From Pseudomonas farris (GTDB lineage Bacteria > Pseudomonadota > Gammaproteobacteria > Pseudomonadales > Pseudomonadaceae), in assembly GCF_019145235.1 (NCBI RefSeq), contig NZ_JAHSTV010000006.1, positions 186,001 through 250,000 on the forward strand: 64,000 bases of DNA. Direction: 5' to 3'. Below the pieces are notes generated by a model, which searched no databases, was not told the DNA's origin, and worked only from the letters and a program-made list of their open reading frames with translations. Shown here in pieces: positions 1 through 9,038 of this stretch (the first letter of the stretch is position 1; the number at the start of each line of letters is the position of its first letter). A program made the position numbers and the translations under genes.

Positions 1-9
1 CAGCGACAT
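1..9 (-). CDS. 5' end (three codons) of a gene divergent from the tssA operon
   Basis: On the minus strand an ATG at 9-7 is followed by two further codons (Ser, Leu) before the window ends. It is preceded at 4 nt by AAGGAGG (complement of 14-20), an almost ideal ribosome binding site. In the P. aeruginosa H1 T6SS, whose gene order the plus-strand operon matches, the divergent gene is fha1, heading the tssJ-tssK-tssL-tssM half of the cluster. That identity is inference from synteny only; three codons cannot show it. Confidence 0.6.
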
Positions 10-411
10 CTTGCCTCCTTGCTGAACACTTTGCGCGCGGACGAATCGGGATTTACTCCCGCCAGACTCGGTCCGACTACCTTGCAAACAACCTCGAAAA
101 CGGCTTTTTGCCAGCATGATTGCTAATATTAACCGGCTTGCGTGACAAAAAACCTGCATCAGTGCCTGCCTCGACCCATCGGTCGCGCGGGTTGTTAAGC
201 ACCTCACATCTGTCACACAGGGGAAATAGCTTACCTTGACAAGCCATAAGTACTACACCAAAAATGCACAACTTCTTGAATATCAATGATGGCACTTTAA
301 GATCATCGCGCATCCAAAGGGCCATTACACTCAAGGAAACACGTTAGTTCCACCTGGAACTAACGTGTGAACAGCCCGACTGTCAGTCGGGCGATAGGGA
401 GATCAAATTCA
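10..411. promoter_or_regulatory. Divergent intergenic region of the T6SS locus
   Basis: About 400 bp separate the two divergent T6SS gene starts, so both promoters must lie here. It is more AT-rich than the flanking genes. I see no convincing sigma-70 or sigma-54 promoter. The clear structure is at the tssA-proximal end: a 30-bp palindrome (339-368) and a second dyad at 374-392 (9-bp arms around one base). An 85-codon minus-strand frame inside it (334-77) has no recognisable product and is probably not a gene. Confidence 0.55.
339..368. promoter_or_regulatory. Perfect 14-bp inverted repeat upstream of tssA
   Basis: Arms 339-352 and 355-368 are perfectly complementary around a 2-nt centre, so the DNA is an almost complete 30-bp palindrome ending 43 nt before the tssA start. 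A dimeric repressor or activator operator, or a hairpin in the tssA 5' leader, would both fit. The smaller dyad at 374-392 follows 5 nt later. Neither is followed by a T-run, so a simple terminator is less likely. Confidence 0.6.
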
Positions 412-1431
412 GTGGAAGTGCCTTTGTTGCTCGCCGCCGTTTCTGCGACTTCGCCTTGTGGTGAAGATTTGGAATATGACGCGGATTTTTTGCGCCTGGA
501 ACGCGACTCCCTGGGCCAGCCCGAGCGCAGCATGGGCGATTCGATATTGCCTGCCGCCCCCCCTGAATGGCGCAGCATCCAGCAGCAAAGTCTGGAGTTG
601 TTGCAACGCAGCAAAGACCTGCGCATCACCCATTTCCTTTTACAAAGCTCCCTTGCCCTCGAAGGCGTCACCGGCCTTGCCCGCGTCCTGACGCTGATCA
701 GCGAGTTGCTCAAGCAGTACTGGGCCGACCTGCATCCGCGCCTGGATGCCGAAGACAACAACGACCCCACTGTGCGCATCAATGCCCTCGCCGGCCTGAC
801 GTCCGATGCAACCATTCGTCTGCTGCGCGAAAGCATCCTGGCCCGTTCGCGAACCTTTGGTGCTGTCAGCCTGCGCGCCGCCGCCAATGCCAGCGGCCTG
901 CAAAGCTTCCCTGACGAAAACCTCGGCGCCGAGCAGCTCGCCGGGGCGTTCCTGGACAGCGATCCCGAACAGTTGGAAATCACCCGAGCAGCTTTGCACG
1001 AGGCCCGCAGCGTCGCCGAGGCCATCGAGCAACAGATCAGCGAACAAATCGGTTCCGCCCAGGGCGTTGACCTTGGCCCGTTGAAGCAACCGCTAAAAAT
1101 GGCCCTGCAGATTCTCGGCCAGTTCGCCCCGCAAAGCGGCGACAGCCCCCTGCCCGATGCCATCAGCGACGACAGTGCCGCGCCGGTTGAACACTCCACC
1201 GCGCCGAGCACACCGCGCAGCACTGGCGAAATCAACAACCGCGACGACGTGCTGCGCAGCCTGGACCGGATTCTTGCGTACTACACCCGTCATGAGCCCT
1301 CCAGCCCGCTGCCGGTGCTGTTGAACCGGGCGAAGAATCTGGTGCATGCCGACTTTGCGGCCATCGTGCGCAACCTGATTCCCGACGGCATGAGCCAATT
1401 TGAAAACCTGCGCGGACCAGACAGCGAATAA
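412..1431 (+). CDS. tssA: T6SS baseplate/cap protein TssA
   Basis: TssA joins the T6SS baseplate and guides polymerisation of the sheath-tube complex from the cytoplasmic side. The ImpA-type N-terminal domain is recognisable in the first ~120 residues (LLAAVSATSPCGEDLEYD near the start), followed by a helical middle and a variable C-terminal part. I place the start at GTG 412 because AGGGAG lies about 10 nt upstream and homologues begin at this VPLLLAAVS motif. A longer reading from GTG 367 would start inside the palindrome. That gives 339 residues, close to P. aeruginosa TssA1. It is the first gene of the operon, 80 nt before tssB. Confidence 0.93.
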   Translation: MEVPLLLAAVSATSPCGEDLEYDADFLRLERDSLGQPERSMGDSILPAAPPEWRSIQQQSLELLQRSKDLRITHFLLQSSLALEGVTGLARVLTLISELLKQYWADLHPRLDAEDNNDPTVRINALAGLTSDATIRLLRESILARSRTFGAVSLRAAANASGLQSFPDENLGAEQLAGAFLDSDPEQLEITRAALHEARSVAEAIEQQISEQIGSAQGVDLGPLKQPLKMALQILGQFAPQSGDSPLPDAISDDSAAPVEHSTAPSTPRSTGEINNRDDVLRSLDRILAYYTRHEPSSPLPVLLNRAKNLVHADFAAIVRNLIPDGMSQFENLRGPDSE

Positions 1432-1511
1432 AAGCGAACGGATCACGCAGTCACGTCACCGGTACCACCGATGACGCCAACACCGTCGCTTGAGCGACCA
1501 GGAGCAGCAAC

Positions 1512-2021
1512 GTGGCGAAGCAAAGTTCTCAGAAATTCATCGCGCGCAACCGTGCGCCTCGAGTGCAGATCGAGTACGACGTCGAGCTCTACGGCGCCGA
1601 GAAAAAGGTCCAGTTGCCCTTCGTCATGGGCGTCATGGCGGACCTCGCCGGCAAGCCCGCCGAGCCTCTGGCACCCGTGGCCGATCGCAAGTTCCTCGAG
1701 GTGGATGTCGACAACTTCGACTCGCGCCTCAAGGCCATGCAGCCACGCGTCGCGTTCCACGTGCCCAACGAGCTGACCGGCGAAGGCAACCTGAGCCTGG
1801 ACATCACCTTTGAAAGCATGGACGACTTCAGCCCGGCCGCAGTGGCGCGCAAGGTCGACTCGCTGAACAAGTTGCTCGAAGCGCGCACCCAACTGGCCAA
1901 CCTGCTGACCTACATGGACGGCAAGACCGGTGCCGAAGAAATCATCATGAAGGCCATCAAGGATCCGGCGCTGCTCCAGGCACTTGCCAGTGCGCCGAAG
2001 CCAGCCGAGCCTCAGGCTTAA
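1512..2021 (+). CDS. tssB: T6SS contractile sheath small subunit TssB (VipA)
   Basis: TssB interlocks with TssC to form the cytoplasmic contractile sheath around the Hcp tube. At 169 residues it has the family length. The N-terminal segment with RVQIEYDVELYGAEKKVQLP is typical of VipA/ImpB, and the C-terminal helix region (SLNKLLEARTQLANLL) fits the TssC-contacting part. The start is GTG 1512 with AGGAG seven bases upstream. It is nine bases before tssC, so the two are surely translated from one message. Confidence 0.96.
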   Translation: MAKQSSQKFIARNRAPRVQIEYDVELYGAEKKVQLPFVMGVMADLAGKPAEPLAPVADRKFLEVDVDNFDSRLKAMQPRVAFHVPNELTGEGNLSLDITFESMDDFSPAAVARKVDSLNKLLEARTQLANLLTYMDGKTGAEEIIMKAIKDPALLQALASAPKPAEPQA

Positions 2022-2030
2022 TCAGGACGA

Positions 2031-3530
2031 ATGATCATGACCGATTCAGTACGTGCAGACGCTCAGACACTGGGCACCACCGAAGAAGCCAGCGAGTTCG
2101 CCTCCCTGCTGCTGCAAGAATTCAAACCCAAGACCGAACGCGCTCGTGAAGCCGTCGAGACCGCCGTGCGCACCTTGGCCGAACAGGCTCTGGCGCAGAC
2201 CGACCTGGTGTCCAACGACGCCATCAAGTCGATCGAATCAATCATCGCCGCCATCGACGCCAAGCTCACCGCTCAGGTCAACCAGGTCATTCACCACCCC
2301 GATTTCCAGCAACTGGAAAGCGCCTGGCGTGGCCTGCACTACCTGGTGAACAACACCGAGAGCGATGAGCAACTGAAGATTCGCGTGCTCAATATCTCCA
2401 AGACCGACCTGCACAAGACCCTGAAGAAATTCAAGGGTACCGCGTGGGACCAGAGCCCGATCTTCAAGAAGATGTACGAAGAAGAATACGGCCAGTTCGG
2501 CGGCGAACCTTACGGTTGCCTCGTGGGCGATTACTACTTCGACCAGTCGCCGCCGGATGTCGAGTTGCTGGGCGAGTTGTCGAAAGTCTGCGCCGCCATG
2601 CACTCGCCGTTCATCGCTGCCGCATCGCCGACCGTGATGGGCATGGGCTCGTGGCAGGAACTGTCGAACCCGCGCGATCTGACCAAAATCTTCACCACCC
2701 CGGAATACGCCGGCTGGCGCTCGCTGCGCGAATCGGAAGACTCGCGCTACATCGGCCTGACCATGCCGCGCTTCCTCGCGCGTCTGCCGTATGGCGCCAA
2801 GACCGATCCGGTGGAGGCCTTCGCCTTCGAAGAAAGCACCGACGGTGCCGACAGCTCCAAGTACACGTGGGCCAACGCCGCTTACGCCATGGCGGTGAAC
2901 ATCAACCGCTCGTTCAAACACTTCGGCTGGTGCTCGCGCATTCGTGGCGTGGAGTCTGGCGGTGAAGTGGAAAACCTGCCGGCGCACACCTTCCCGACTG
3001 ACGATGGTGGCGTGGACATGAAATGCCCGACCGAAATCGCCATTTCGGACCGCCGTGAAGCGGAACTGGCGAAGAACGGTTTCATGCCGCTGCTGCACAA
3101 GAAAAACACTGACTTCGCCGCGTTCATCGGCGCCCAGTCGTTGCAGAAACCGGCCGAGTACGACGACCCGGATGCCACCGCCAACGCCAACCTGGCCGCG
3201 CGCCTGCCGTACCTGTTCGCCACCTGCCGTTTCGCCCATTACTTGAAGTGCATCGTGCGCGACAAGATCGGCTCCTTCAAAGAGAAGGACGAAATGCAGC
3301 GTTGGTTGCAGGACTGGATCCTCAACTACGTCGACGGTGACCCGGCGCACTCCACCGAAACCACCAAGGCCCAGCACCCATTGGCTGCGGCCGAAGTGAT
3401 TGTCGAGGACGTGGAAGGCAACCCGGGGTACTACAACTCCAGGTTCTACCTGCGCCCGCACTATCAGCTCGAAGGTCTGACCGTGTCGCTGCGCCTGGTA
3501 TCCAAGCTGCCTTCGGCCAAAGGCGCGTAA
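2031..3530 (+). CDS. tssC: T6SS contractile sheath large subunit TssC (VipB)
   Basis: TssC is the major sheath component; TssBC contraction drives the Hcp tube out and ClpV then recycles it. The 499-residue length, the FQQLESAWRGLHYLV motif at about residue 90 and the C-terminal PGYYNSRFYLRPHYQLEGL stretch are hallmarks of the EvpB/VipB family. The start is ATG 2031 (a second ATG at 2037 is also possible) behind AGGA. A palindromic repeat of about 100 bp separates it from hcp, which may set hcp expression apart from the sheath genes. Confidence 0.97.
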   Translation: MIMTDSVRADAQTLGTTEEASEFASLLLQEFKPKTERAREAVETAVRTLAEQALAQTDLVSNDAIKSIESIIAAIDAKLTAQVNQVIHHPDFQQLESAWRGLHYLVNNTESDEQLKIRVLNISKTDLHKTLKKFKGTAWDQSPIFKKMYEEEYGQFGGEPYGCLVGDYYFDQSPPDVELLGELSKVCAAMHSPFIAAASPTVMGMGSWQELSNPRDLTKIFTTPEYAGWRSLRESEDSRYIGLTMPRFLARLPYGAKTDPVEAFAFEESTDGADSSKYTWANAAYAMAVNINRSFKHFGWCSRIRGVESGGEVENLPAHTFPTDDGGVDMKCPTEIAISDRREAELAKNGFMPLLHKKNTDFAAFIGAQSLQKPAEYDDPDATANANLAARLPYLFATCRFAHYLKCIVRDKIGSFKEKDEMQRWLQDWILNYVDGDPAHSTETTKAQHPLAAAEVIVEDVEGNPGYYNSRFYLRPHYQLEGLTVSLRLVSKLPSAKGA

Positions 3531-3545
3531 CACCGACCTTGATGT

Positions 3546-3648
3546 GATCGTTCCCACGCTCTGCGTGGGAATGCCGCCCGGGACGCTCCGCGTCCCATTG
3601 ACGCGGAGCGTCCCCAGATGCGTTACCACGCAGAGCGTGGGAACGATC
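3546..3648. repeat. Nested palindromic element between tssC and hcp
   Basis: Perfect 23-bp outer arms (3546-3568 and 3626-3648) enclose perfect 15-bp inner arms (3580-3594 and 3600-3614) with a 5-nt loop. The whole 103-bp unit can fold as a hairpin with internal bulges. The motif (cccacgctctgcgtgggaa) resembles an interspersed palindromic repeat of fluorescent pseudomonads and differs from the other repeat family in this window. Lying in the operon just before hcp, it could stabilise the hcp message or act as an attenuator. Confidence 0.85.
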
Positions 3649-3688
3649 AACAAAACACAATGTGGTAGAGACCACACAGGGAGAAAAC

Positions 3689-4177
3689 ATGGCTGTTGAT
3701 ATTTTCATCAAGATCGGCGACATCAAGGGCGAGTCCATGGACAAGGCCCACAAGGACGAAATCGACGTCTTGAACTGGAGCTGGGGCATGTCTCAGTCCG
3801 GCAATATGCACGTGGGCAGCGGTGGTGGTGCAGGCAAGGTGAACATCCAGGACCTGTCGCTGACCAAGTACGTCGACAAAGCCTCACCGAACCTGATGAT
3901 GCACTGCGCCAGCGGCAAGCACATCGACAAGGTCAAGCTGACCGTGCGCAAGGCCGGCGGCGAAAGCCAGGTCGAGTATATGATCATCAACCTGGAAGAA
4001 GTGTTGGTCACTTCCCTGAGCACCGGCGGCTCGGGTAGCGATGATCGCTTGACCGAAAACCTCACCCTGAACTTCGCCAAGGTGCTGGTGGACTACCAGC
4101 CACAAAAGGCCGATGGCACCAAGGAAGGCGGGCCGGTCAAGTTCGGCTGGAACATCCGCCAGAACGTCAAGGTGTAA
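3689..4177 (+). CDS. hcp: T6SS inner-tube protein Hcp (Hcp1 type)
   Basis: Hcp hexamers stack to form the expelled inner tube and chaperone small effectors in the ring lumen. The 162-residue product is nearly the P. aeruginosa Hcp1 sequence in layout: MAVDIFIKIGDIKGES at the start, a Gly-rich loop near residue 45, and KFGWNIRQN at the end. ATG 3689 is chosen over an in-frame upstream ATG at 3662 because AGGGAGA lies 5 nt before it and homologues start here. A terminator hairpin follows at 4184. The effector gene immediately downstream fits an Hcp-carried cargo. Confidence 0.97.
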   Translation: MAVDIFIKIGDIKGESMDKAHKDEIDVLNWSWGMSQSGNMHVGSGGGAGKVNIQDLSLTKYVDKASPNLMMHCASGKHIDKVKLTVRKAGGESQVEYMIINLEEVLVTSLSTGGSGSDDRLTENLTLNFAKVLVDYQPQKADGTKEGGPVKFGWNIRQNVKV

Positions 4178-4183
4178 CGAACA

Positions 4184-4214
4184 TGCCCCCGCCGTTATAC
4201 GTCGGGGGCATTTT
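4184..4214 (+). terminator. Rho-independent terminator after hcp
   Basis: TGCCCCCG (4184-4191) pairs with CGGGGGCA (4203-4210), followed by TTTT. It would end most hcp transcripts and reduce read-through to the effector genes and tssEFGH. Confidence 0.75.
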
Positions 4215-4259
4215 GGTGCTTGCTCGAATCCAATCCTTTTCCCTCCGGTGTCTGAGTCA

Positions 4260-4717
4260 TGGCCAAGCCTTCGTTTATTAATTTGTGGAAAGCGTATTCC
4301 GACCTCCTGATTAAGTACCCTGACGCAAAGCCCTGCGAAGGGCCTTGGGCAAACCAGTGTGCTATTCGCATGAGCATAACGCTCAATGCGGAGCTGACCA
4401 TAAAGGTCAACAAATCCACCTATACCGAACCCAAATGTGAACATGAACACGCGAGGGGTGCCGAATCACTGGCGAACTGGTTGTGGAAGCATCATCTGGG
4501 ACGGCCACAGATTCTCGGTGGAAGCGCCGACGACCGCCGCAAGTTACAAGACAAGACCGGCCTCATCTTCTTCAAGGATTGTTTCCAGCAGACAGGAGAG
4601 TCATCGGACAATCGCACCGGCGATCATATCGACCTGTGGAATCGCGGCCTGACCATTGGCCGGTATAGCGACCCTGCATACCGATCCAAAGCCATCTGGT
4701 TCTGGGAGCTGGCATGA
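4260..4717 (+). CDS. tae4: T6SS peptidoglycan amidase effector, Tae4-like
   Basis: Tae4 enzymes are papain-like (NlpC/P60 fold) amidases delivered to the periplasm of rival cells, where they cut peptide stems of peptidoglycan. The 152-residue protein has the two family landmarks: a Cys motif NQCAIRMS (Cys34, as in ACPIRMS of Salmonella Tae4) and a His motif GDHIDLWN (His123). There is no signal peptide, as expected of a T6SS cargo. It lies just after hcp, and its stop overlaps the start of the next gene by ATGA. Assignment rests on the motifs and the context; substrate bond not tested. Confidence 0.85.
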
Positions 4718-5154
4718 TCAGATCCAGCCGAAACCTGGCGGCCCTGTGCTGCGTATTGTCGAGCCTGTGGGCGTGCGCCGGCCAACAGGCTACCCCTGCT
4801 TCCGAGGATCAGGTCGTCACTCTGGGCGAACAACGACTGACGCTGGGGAACGATCAGCAGCAATGCGTGTTGCGTAAACCGGATCAGAGCGTGCTGCCCC
4901 TCGAGATGCCATGGCCTTGCCAATTTGCTGTCGACCGACAGGGAAAACCTCACGTCGAATCCTTCAATAACGTACCAATCGTGATCGTGCTGCATGTGAG
5001 CGTTGATCCTGCGAACAGTCGTGAATGCCGGTCCGAGTATCGCGCCGTACGCCAAGTCAAAGGCCAGCTCGAACCTTCGGTGGTCGCGCGCAGTGCCAGT
5101 TGCCTGCGCGGTACAGGGGATCAGAAAGATTACACGGGTCTTTTCATTTGGTAG
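4714..5154 (+). CDS. Exported Cys-rich protein, probable immunity to the amidase effector (copy 1)
   Basis: The gene starts at ATG 4714, overlapping the amidase stop by 4 nt, the usual arrangement for an effector-immunity pair. The 146-residue product has an N-terminal hydrophobic signal ending in LWAC, so it may be a lipoprotein, which puts it in the periplasm where the amidase acts. The mature part has four cysteines shared with the next gene (QQC, WPC, EC and SC), likely two disulfides. It does not look like the mainly helical Tai4 family, so the immunity fold may be different. Function is inferred from position and export. Confidence 0.7.
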   Translation: MIRSSRNLAALCCVLSSLWACAGQQATPASEDQVVTLGEQRLTLGNDQQQCVLRKPDQSVLPLEMPWPCQFAVDRQGKPHVESFNNVPIVIVLHVSVDPANSRECRSEYRAVRQVKGQLEPSVVARSASCLRGTGDQKDYTGLFIW

Positions 5155-5222
5155 CCGACCTCACATGCGATCGTCCACGACTCTGCGCATCGCTCAAGAC
5201 AGATTGGGCTTTGAAGGTTGAA

Positions 5223-5660
5223 ATGATTAAAAGAACCCTGTTGATACTACTGTCGGGCGGCCTGCTGAGCCTCAATGCCTGGGCCGAACAGCAACCATCC
5301 GCTGCACCCGGCAATCAGGTAATTGTCGCCGGACAAACACTGACCCTGGAAAGACACGATCAGCAATGCGCCTTGCGCAAACAGGACCAAAGCCTCTTGA
5401 AACTGGACATGCCGTGGCCTTGTTTTCTGAGTGTCGATCGAAAAGGTCAGCCACGGGTCGAAACCTTCAAAAACGCCCAAATCATTATCGTGGAGCACTC
5501 CATACCCGAGCCGCCTCCAAGTCGTGATTGTGACGCTCGGTATCAGGCCATCCGCCAAATCAAAGGCCAGCCAATGGAAGTGTCGAAGGTCGCCCATAGT
5601 GCTGGCTGTATGACCGGCGTCATGGACCAGAAAAATTTTGTGGCGCATTTCTCGTGGTAA
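5223..5660 (+). CDS. Exported Cys-rich protein, probable immunity paralogue (copy 2)
   Basis: This 145-residue product is a clear paralogue of the preceding one: both share the mature-region pattern of a QQC segment, a MPWPC motif, a V(D)R(K/Q)G segment, a later EC/DC and a C-terminal GxxDQK(D/N) ending in FxW. The signal peptide here looks like signal peptidase I type ([10 protein letters not shown]). ATG 5223 is preferred to an in-frame upstream start because the signal peptide begins there and GAAGG lies upstream. Its stop overlaps tssE. Two immunity-like copies for one amidase may reflect protection against amidase variants of relatives. Confidence 0.7.
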   Translation: MIKRTLLILLSGGLLSLNAWAEQQPSAAPGNQVIVAGQTLTLERHDQQCALRKQDQSLLKLDMPWPCFLSVDRKGQPRVETFKNAQIIIVEHSIPEPPPSRDCDARYQAIRQIKGQPMEVSKVAHSAGCMTGVMDQKNFVAHFSW

Positions 5661-6166
5661 CCGAAATCGCCACCCGCGATCGCCTGCAACCGTCCCTGCT
5701 GGACCGGTTGACCGACGACGATCCGAGCAACCTCAAGGAAAGCGCCGACAAGCGCGTGCTCTCCCTGACCCAACTGAAAGCCTCGGTGCTGCGTGACTTG
5801 GCGTGGCTGCTCAACACCACGTCGTTGCTCAGCGCCGATGCGACGTTGCACACCCCGGCCGGCACTTCAGTGGTCAACTTCGGGCTGCCAGCCCTGGCCG
5901 GCAACAGTGCGTCGAACGTCGATATCGCGGCGCTTGAAGCGCTGATCCACCAGGCCATCGCCACGTTCGAACCGCGGATTCTGCGCAACACTTTGCGCGT
6001 GCGGGCCCGGGCATCCGCCGAGATGAACCACAACGCCCTGAGTTTCGAGATCGAAGGCGATCTCTGGGCCCAGCCAGTGCCGCTGCGCCTGATGCTGCAA
6101 ACCGACCTGGACCTGGAATCCGGTCATGTGCGAGTGATCAACGCCGAACAGCGGAGACGCTCATGA
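5654..6166 (+). CDS. tssE: T6SS baseplate wedge protein TssE (gp25-like)
   Basis: TssE is the gp25-like wedge component that primes sheath assembly on the baseplate. The family signature is present: [15 protein letters not shown] near the N-terminus, a central [10 protein letters not shown] segment, and the [16 protein letters not shown] motif in the C-terminal half. The start is GTG 5654, overlapping the immunity paralogue's stop by 7 nt, and the stop overlaps tssF by ATGA. Translation coupling across effector, immunity and structural genes suggests a long-settled arrangement. Confidence 0.94.
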   Translation: MVTEIATRDRLQPSLLDRLTDDDPSNLKESADKRVLSLTQLKASVLRDLAWLLNTTSLLSADATLHTPAGTSVVNFGLPALAGNSASNVDIAALEALIHQAIATFEPRILRNTLRVRARASAEMNHNALSFEIEGDLWAQPVPLRLMLQTDLDLESGHVRVINAEQRRRS

Positions 6167-8022
6167 ACCCGCGCCTGCTGGAACTGTACAACCAGGAATT
6201 GCACCACGTGCGCGAAAGCGCGGCGGAGTTCGCTCAGGAATACCCGAAAATCGCCAGTCGGCTGACGTTGTCCGGCATGGACTGCGCCGACCCGTACGTC
6301 GAGCGCTTGCTGGAAGGGTTTGCTTATCTGACGGCGCGGGTACAGCTCAAGCTCGATGCCGAATACCCGACCTTTACTCATAACCTGCTGGAAATCGCGT
6401 ACCCCCATTACCTGGCGCCGACACCGTCGATGACCGTGGTGCAATTGCAGGCCGACCCCGATGAAGGCTCGCTGAGCAGCGGCTTCCCGCTGCCGCGGGA
6501 CACGGTCCTGCGCGCCGCCCTGGGCCGCGAAACCCAAACCTGCTGCGAGTACCGCACCGCCCACGCGGTGACGTTGTGGCCGTTGCAGGTCAGCCAGGCC
6601 GAGTACTTCGGCAACCCGTCCGCCATGCTCGGACGCTTGGCCGCCAGCGAACCCAAAGCCAAAGCCGGTCTGCGTCTGACCCTGCGCACCGGCGCCGAAC
6701 TACCGTTCAACAGTCTGGCCCTGGATAACCTGCCGCTGTACCTCAATGGCGCAGACGAGCAACCCTTCCGCCTCTATGAACAACTACTGGGCAACGTCTG
6801 CGCCGTGTTCGCCCGTCAGCCCGGCGGTGACTGGGTGGAACGCCTGCCGCAGGACGCACTGCGTTCCCAGGGATTCGACGATACCGACGCCGCGCTGCCA
6901 GTGGTCTCGCGGGCCTTCCAGGGCTATCGCCTGTTGCAGGAATACTTCGCCCTGCCCCACCGCTTCCTGTTTGTCGACTTCACCCACCTGAGCCGGGCGG
7001 TCAAACGCTGCGACGGCCAGGAACTGGAATTGATCGTGCTGTTCGACCGTCACGATCCGAGCCTGGAAGGCAGCGTCGGAGCCGCGCAGTTCCTGCCGTT
7101 CTGCACCCCGGCAATCAACTTGTTTCCCAAGCGCCTGGATCGCATCCACTTGTCGGAACGGGTCAATGAACACCATGTGATCGCCGACCGCACCCGGCCG
7201 ATGGATTTCGAGATTCATTCCCTGACCACCCTCACCGGCCACGGCACCGGGTCGGAGCAGCCTTTTTTGCCGTTCTATGCGGTACGTGATCCGTCTCGCT
7301 ACGGCCGCGATCAGGCTTGGTACACGGTGCGGCGCGAACCCCGCGTGCTGTCCAGCGGCCAGCGGCGCAACGGCCCGCGCTCGACTTACATCGGCAGCGA
7401 AACCTTCGTCAGCCTGGTGGACAGCCAGCAGGCGCCTTATCACCACGACCTGCGCCAACTGGGCGTAACGGCGTTATGCACCAACCGCGACCTGCCGCTG
7501 TTCATGAGCGTGGGCAACAGCAAGACCGACTTCACCCTGGCCGACAGCGCACCGGTGGCGGCGGTGCGCTGCGTGGCAGGCCCGAGCCGCCCACGCGCCA
7601 GCCATGCCCACGACGCCAAGGCATGGCGGTTGATCAGCCAGCTTTCGCTGAATTACTTGTCCCTCAGCGAGCAAGGCCAGGGCGCCGCCGCCCTGCGCGA
7701 ACTGCTGCGTCTGTACGGCGACAGCAACGATGCGGCGTTGCAATTGCAGATCGAAGGCCTGCGCGAAGTCAGCAGCAAGGCCTGCACCCGACGGCTGCCA
7801 ATGCCGGGCCCGATCGTGTTTGGTCGTGGCCTGGAGATCACTCTGGAATTCGATGAAAACGCGTTTCGCGGCACTGGAGTCTTCTTGCTCGGTGCAGTGT
7901 TCGAGCGCTTCCTGGCACGCTACGTGTCGATCAACAGTTTTACCGAGACGGTGATCCGTACCACCGAACGCGGCGAGATCATGCGATGGAAAGCCAAGCC
8001 CGGACGCCGTCCGACCCTGTGA
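6163..8022 (+). CDS. tssF: T6SS baseplate protein TssF
   Basis: TssF forms, with TssG and TssK, the wedge of the T6SS baseplate (gp6-like). The 619-residue product starts with [20 protein letters not shown] and contains [11 protein letters not shown] near residue 85, both diagnostic of the VasA/ImpG family. Start ATG 6163 overlaps the tssE stop by 4 nt. Its 3' end overlaps tssG by 37 nt, indicating tight coupling of the two partners. Confidence 0.97.
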   Translation: MNPRLLELYNQELHHVRESAAEFAQEYPKIASRLTLSGMDCADPYVERLLEGFAYLTARVQLKLDAEYPTFTHNLLEIAYPHYLAPTPSMTVVQLQADPDEGSLSSGFPLPRDTVLRAALGRETQTCCEYRTAHAVTLWPLQVSQAEYFGNPSAMLGRLAASEPKAKAGLRLTLRTGAELPFNSLALDNLPLYLNGADEQPFRLYEQLLGNVCAVFARQPGGDWVERLPQDALRSQGFDDTDAALPVVSRAFQGYRLLQEYFALPHRFLFVDFTHLSRAVKRCDGQELELIVLFDRHDPSLEGSVGAAQFLPFCTPAINLFPKRLDRIHLSERVNEHHVIADRTRPMDFEIHSLTTLTGHGTGSEQPFLPFYAVRDPSRYGRDQAWYTVRREPRVLSSGQRRNGPRSTYIGSETFVSLVDSQQAPYHHDLRQLGVTALCTNRDLPLFMSVGNSKTDFTLADSAPVAAVRCVAGPSRPRASHAHDAKAWRLISQLSLNYLSLSEQGQGAAALRELLRLYGDSNDAALQLQIEGLREVSSKACTRRLPMPGPIVFGRGLEITLEFDENAFRGTGVFLLGAVFERFLARYVSINSFTETVIRTTERGEIMRWKAKPGRRPTL

Positions 8023-9038
8023 GTACCCTGGACGCGATGCACCAGGAGCCCTGGGAATACGACTTCTTCCAGGCGTTGCGGCGTATCGAGTGCGAATCGC
8101 CTGAACTGCCGCGCCTGGGCCATTCGTTGCGCCTGGCCGATGATCCGCTGCGCCTTGGGCAACAAGCCGATTGCACCTTCGCCCCGGCGACCCTGGCGTC
8201 GGTACAGCCGGGCGTCGACGGTGCGCCGGCGCGCCTGGAGCAGTTCTTTTTCGGCCTCGGCGGCCCTAACGGCCCATTGCCGCTGCACATCACCGAATAT
8301 GTGCGCGAACGCCAGCGCAACAACGCCGACAGCACCAGTAAACGCTTCCTGGATGTGTTCCATCACCGCCTGCTGAGCCTGTTTTACCGGGCCTGGGCCG
8401 AAGCGCGGCCGACGGTCAGCCATGACCGCCCGGACGATGACTACTGGTCGGCACGCCTGGCGGCACTGAGCGGCCGGGGCATGCCGAGCCTGCTCAAACA
8501 AGGGCTGATCCCCGACACGGCGAAGTTGCATTACAGCGGTCATCTGTCGGCACAAACCCGCTACCCGGACGGTTTGAAGGCCATTCTCAGCGAGTACTTC
8601 GGCCTGCCGGTGGAGATCGAAGAGTACGTCGGCCAATGGCTGGAGCTGCCGGAACGCAGCCGCGTGGGCGCCAGCGCCCATCAATTGGGCGTGGATTTTT
8701 GCCTGGGCCGTTACGTCTGGGATCGCCAGCACAAATTCCGCATTCGCCTGGGGCCACTCAAGCTGGATGACTACATGGGCATGCTGCCCGGTAGCCAACC
8801 CTTCAATGAGCTGGTGGCCTGGGTGGCCGAATACCTGGGCCATGAACTGGATTGGGATCTGAACCTGGTTCTGAAACAGCCCGAAGTACCAGCGCTGCAA
8901 CTCAATCGCCAGTTCCGTCTGGGTTTCAATACCTGGCTGGGCCAACCCGAAAAAGATGCCAAGGATTTAATACTGGCCCGGCATTACGCCGAGCAGGCCA
9001 ACACCTCACAGACCTCAAGGAGCCATGAGCATGGGTGA
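7986..9038 (+). CDS. tssG: T6SS baseplate protein TssG
   Basis: TssG is the gp7/gp53-like partner of TssF in the baseplate wedge. The 350-residue protein shows the ImpH/VasB pattern: WEYDFFQALRRIE at about residue 22, FFFGLGGPNGPLPLHITEYVRER near residue 85 to 105, and VGASAHQLGVDF around residue 225. The ATG at 7986 lies inside the end of tssF, and the 3' end overlaps tssH by 14 nt, so tssF, tssG and tssH form one translationally coupled block. Confidence 0.96.
   Translation: MESQARTPSDPVSTLDAMHQEPWEYDFFQALRRIECESPELPRLGHSLRLADDPLRLGQQADCTFAPATLASVQPGVDGAPARLEQFFFGLGGPNGPLPLHITEYVRERQRNNADSTSKRFLDVFHHRLLSLFYRAWAEARPTVSHDRPDDDYWSARLAALSGRGMPSLLKQGLIPDTAKLHYSGHLSAQTRYPDGLKAILSEYFGLPVEIEEYVGQWLELPERSRVGASAHQLGVDFCLGRYVWDRQHKFRIRLGPLKLDDYMGMLPGSQPFNELVAWVAEYLGHELDWDLNLVLKQPEVPALQLNRQFRLGFNTWLGQPEKDAKDLILARHYAEQANTSQTSRSHEHG

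Noticed and set aside
77..334. 85-codon minus-strand frame in the divergent T6SS promoter region
   Set aside because: No ribosome binding site of note, no recognisable protein family, and it would leave little room for the divergent promoters.
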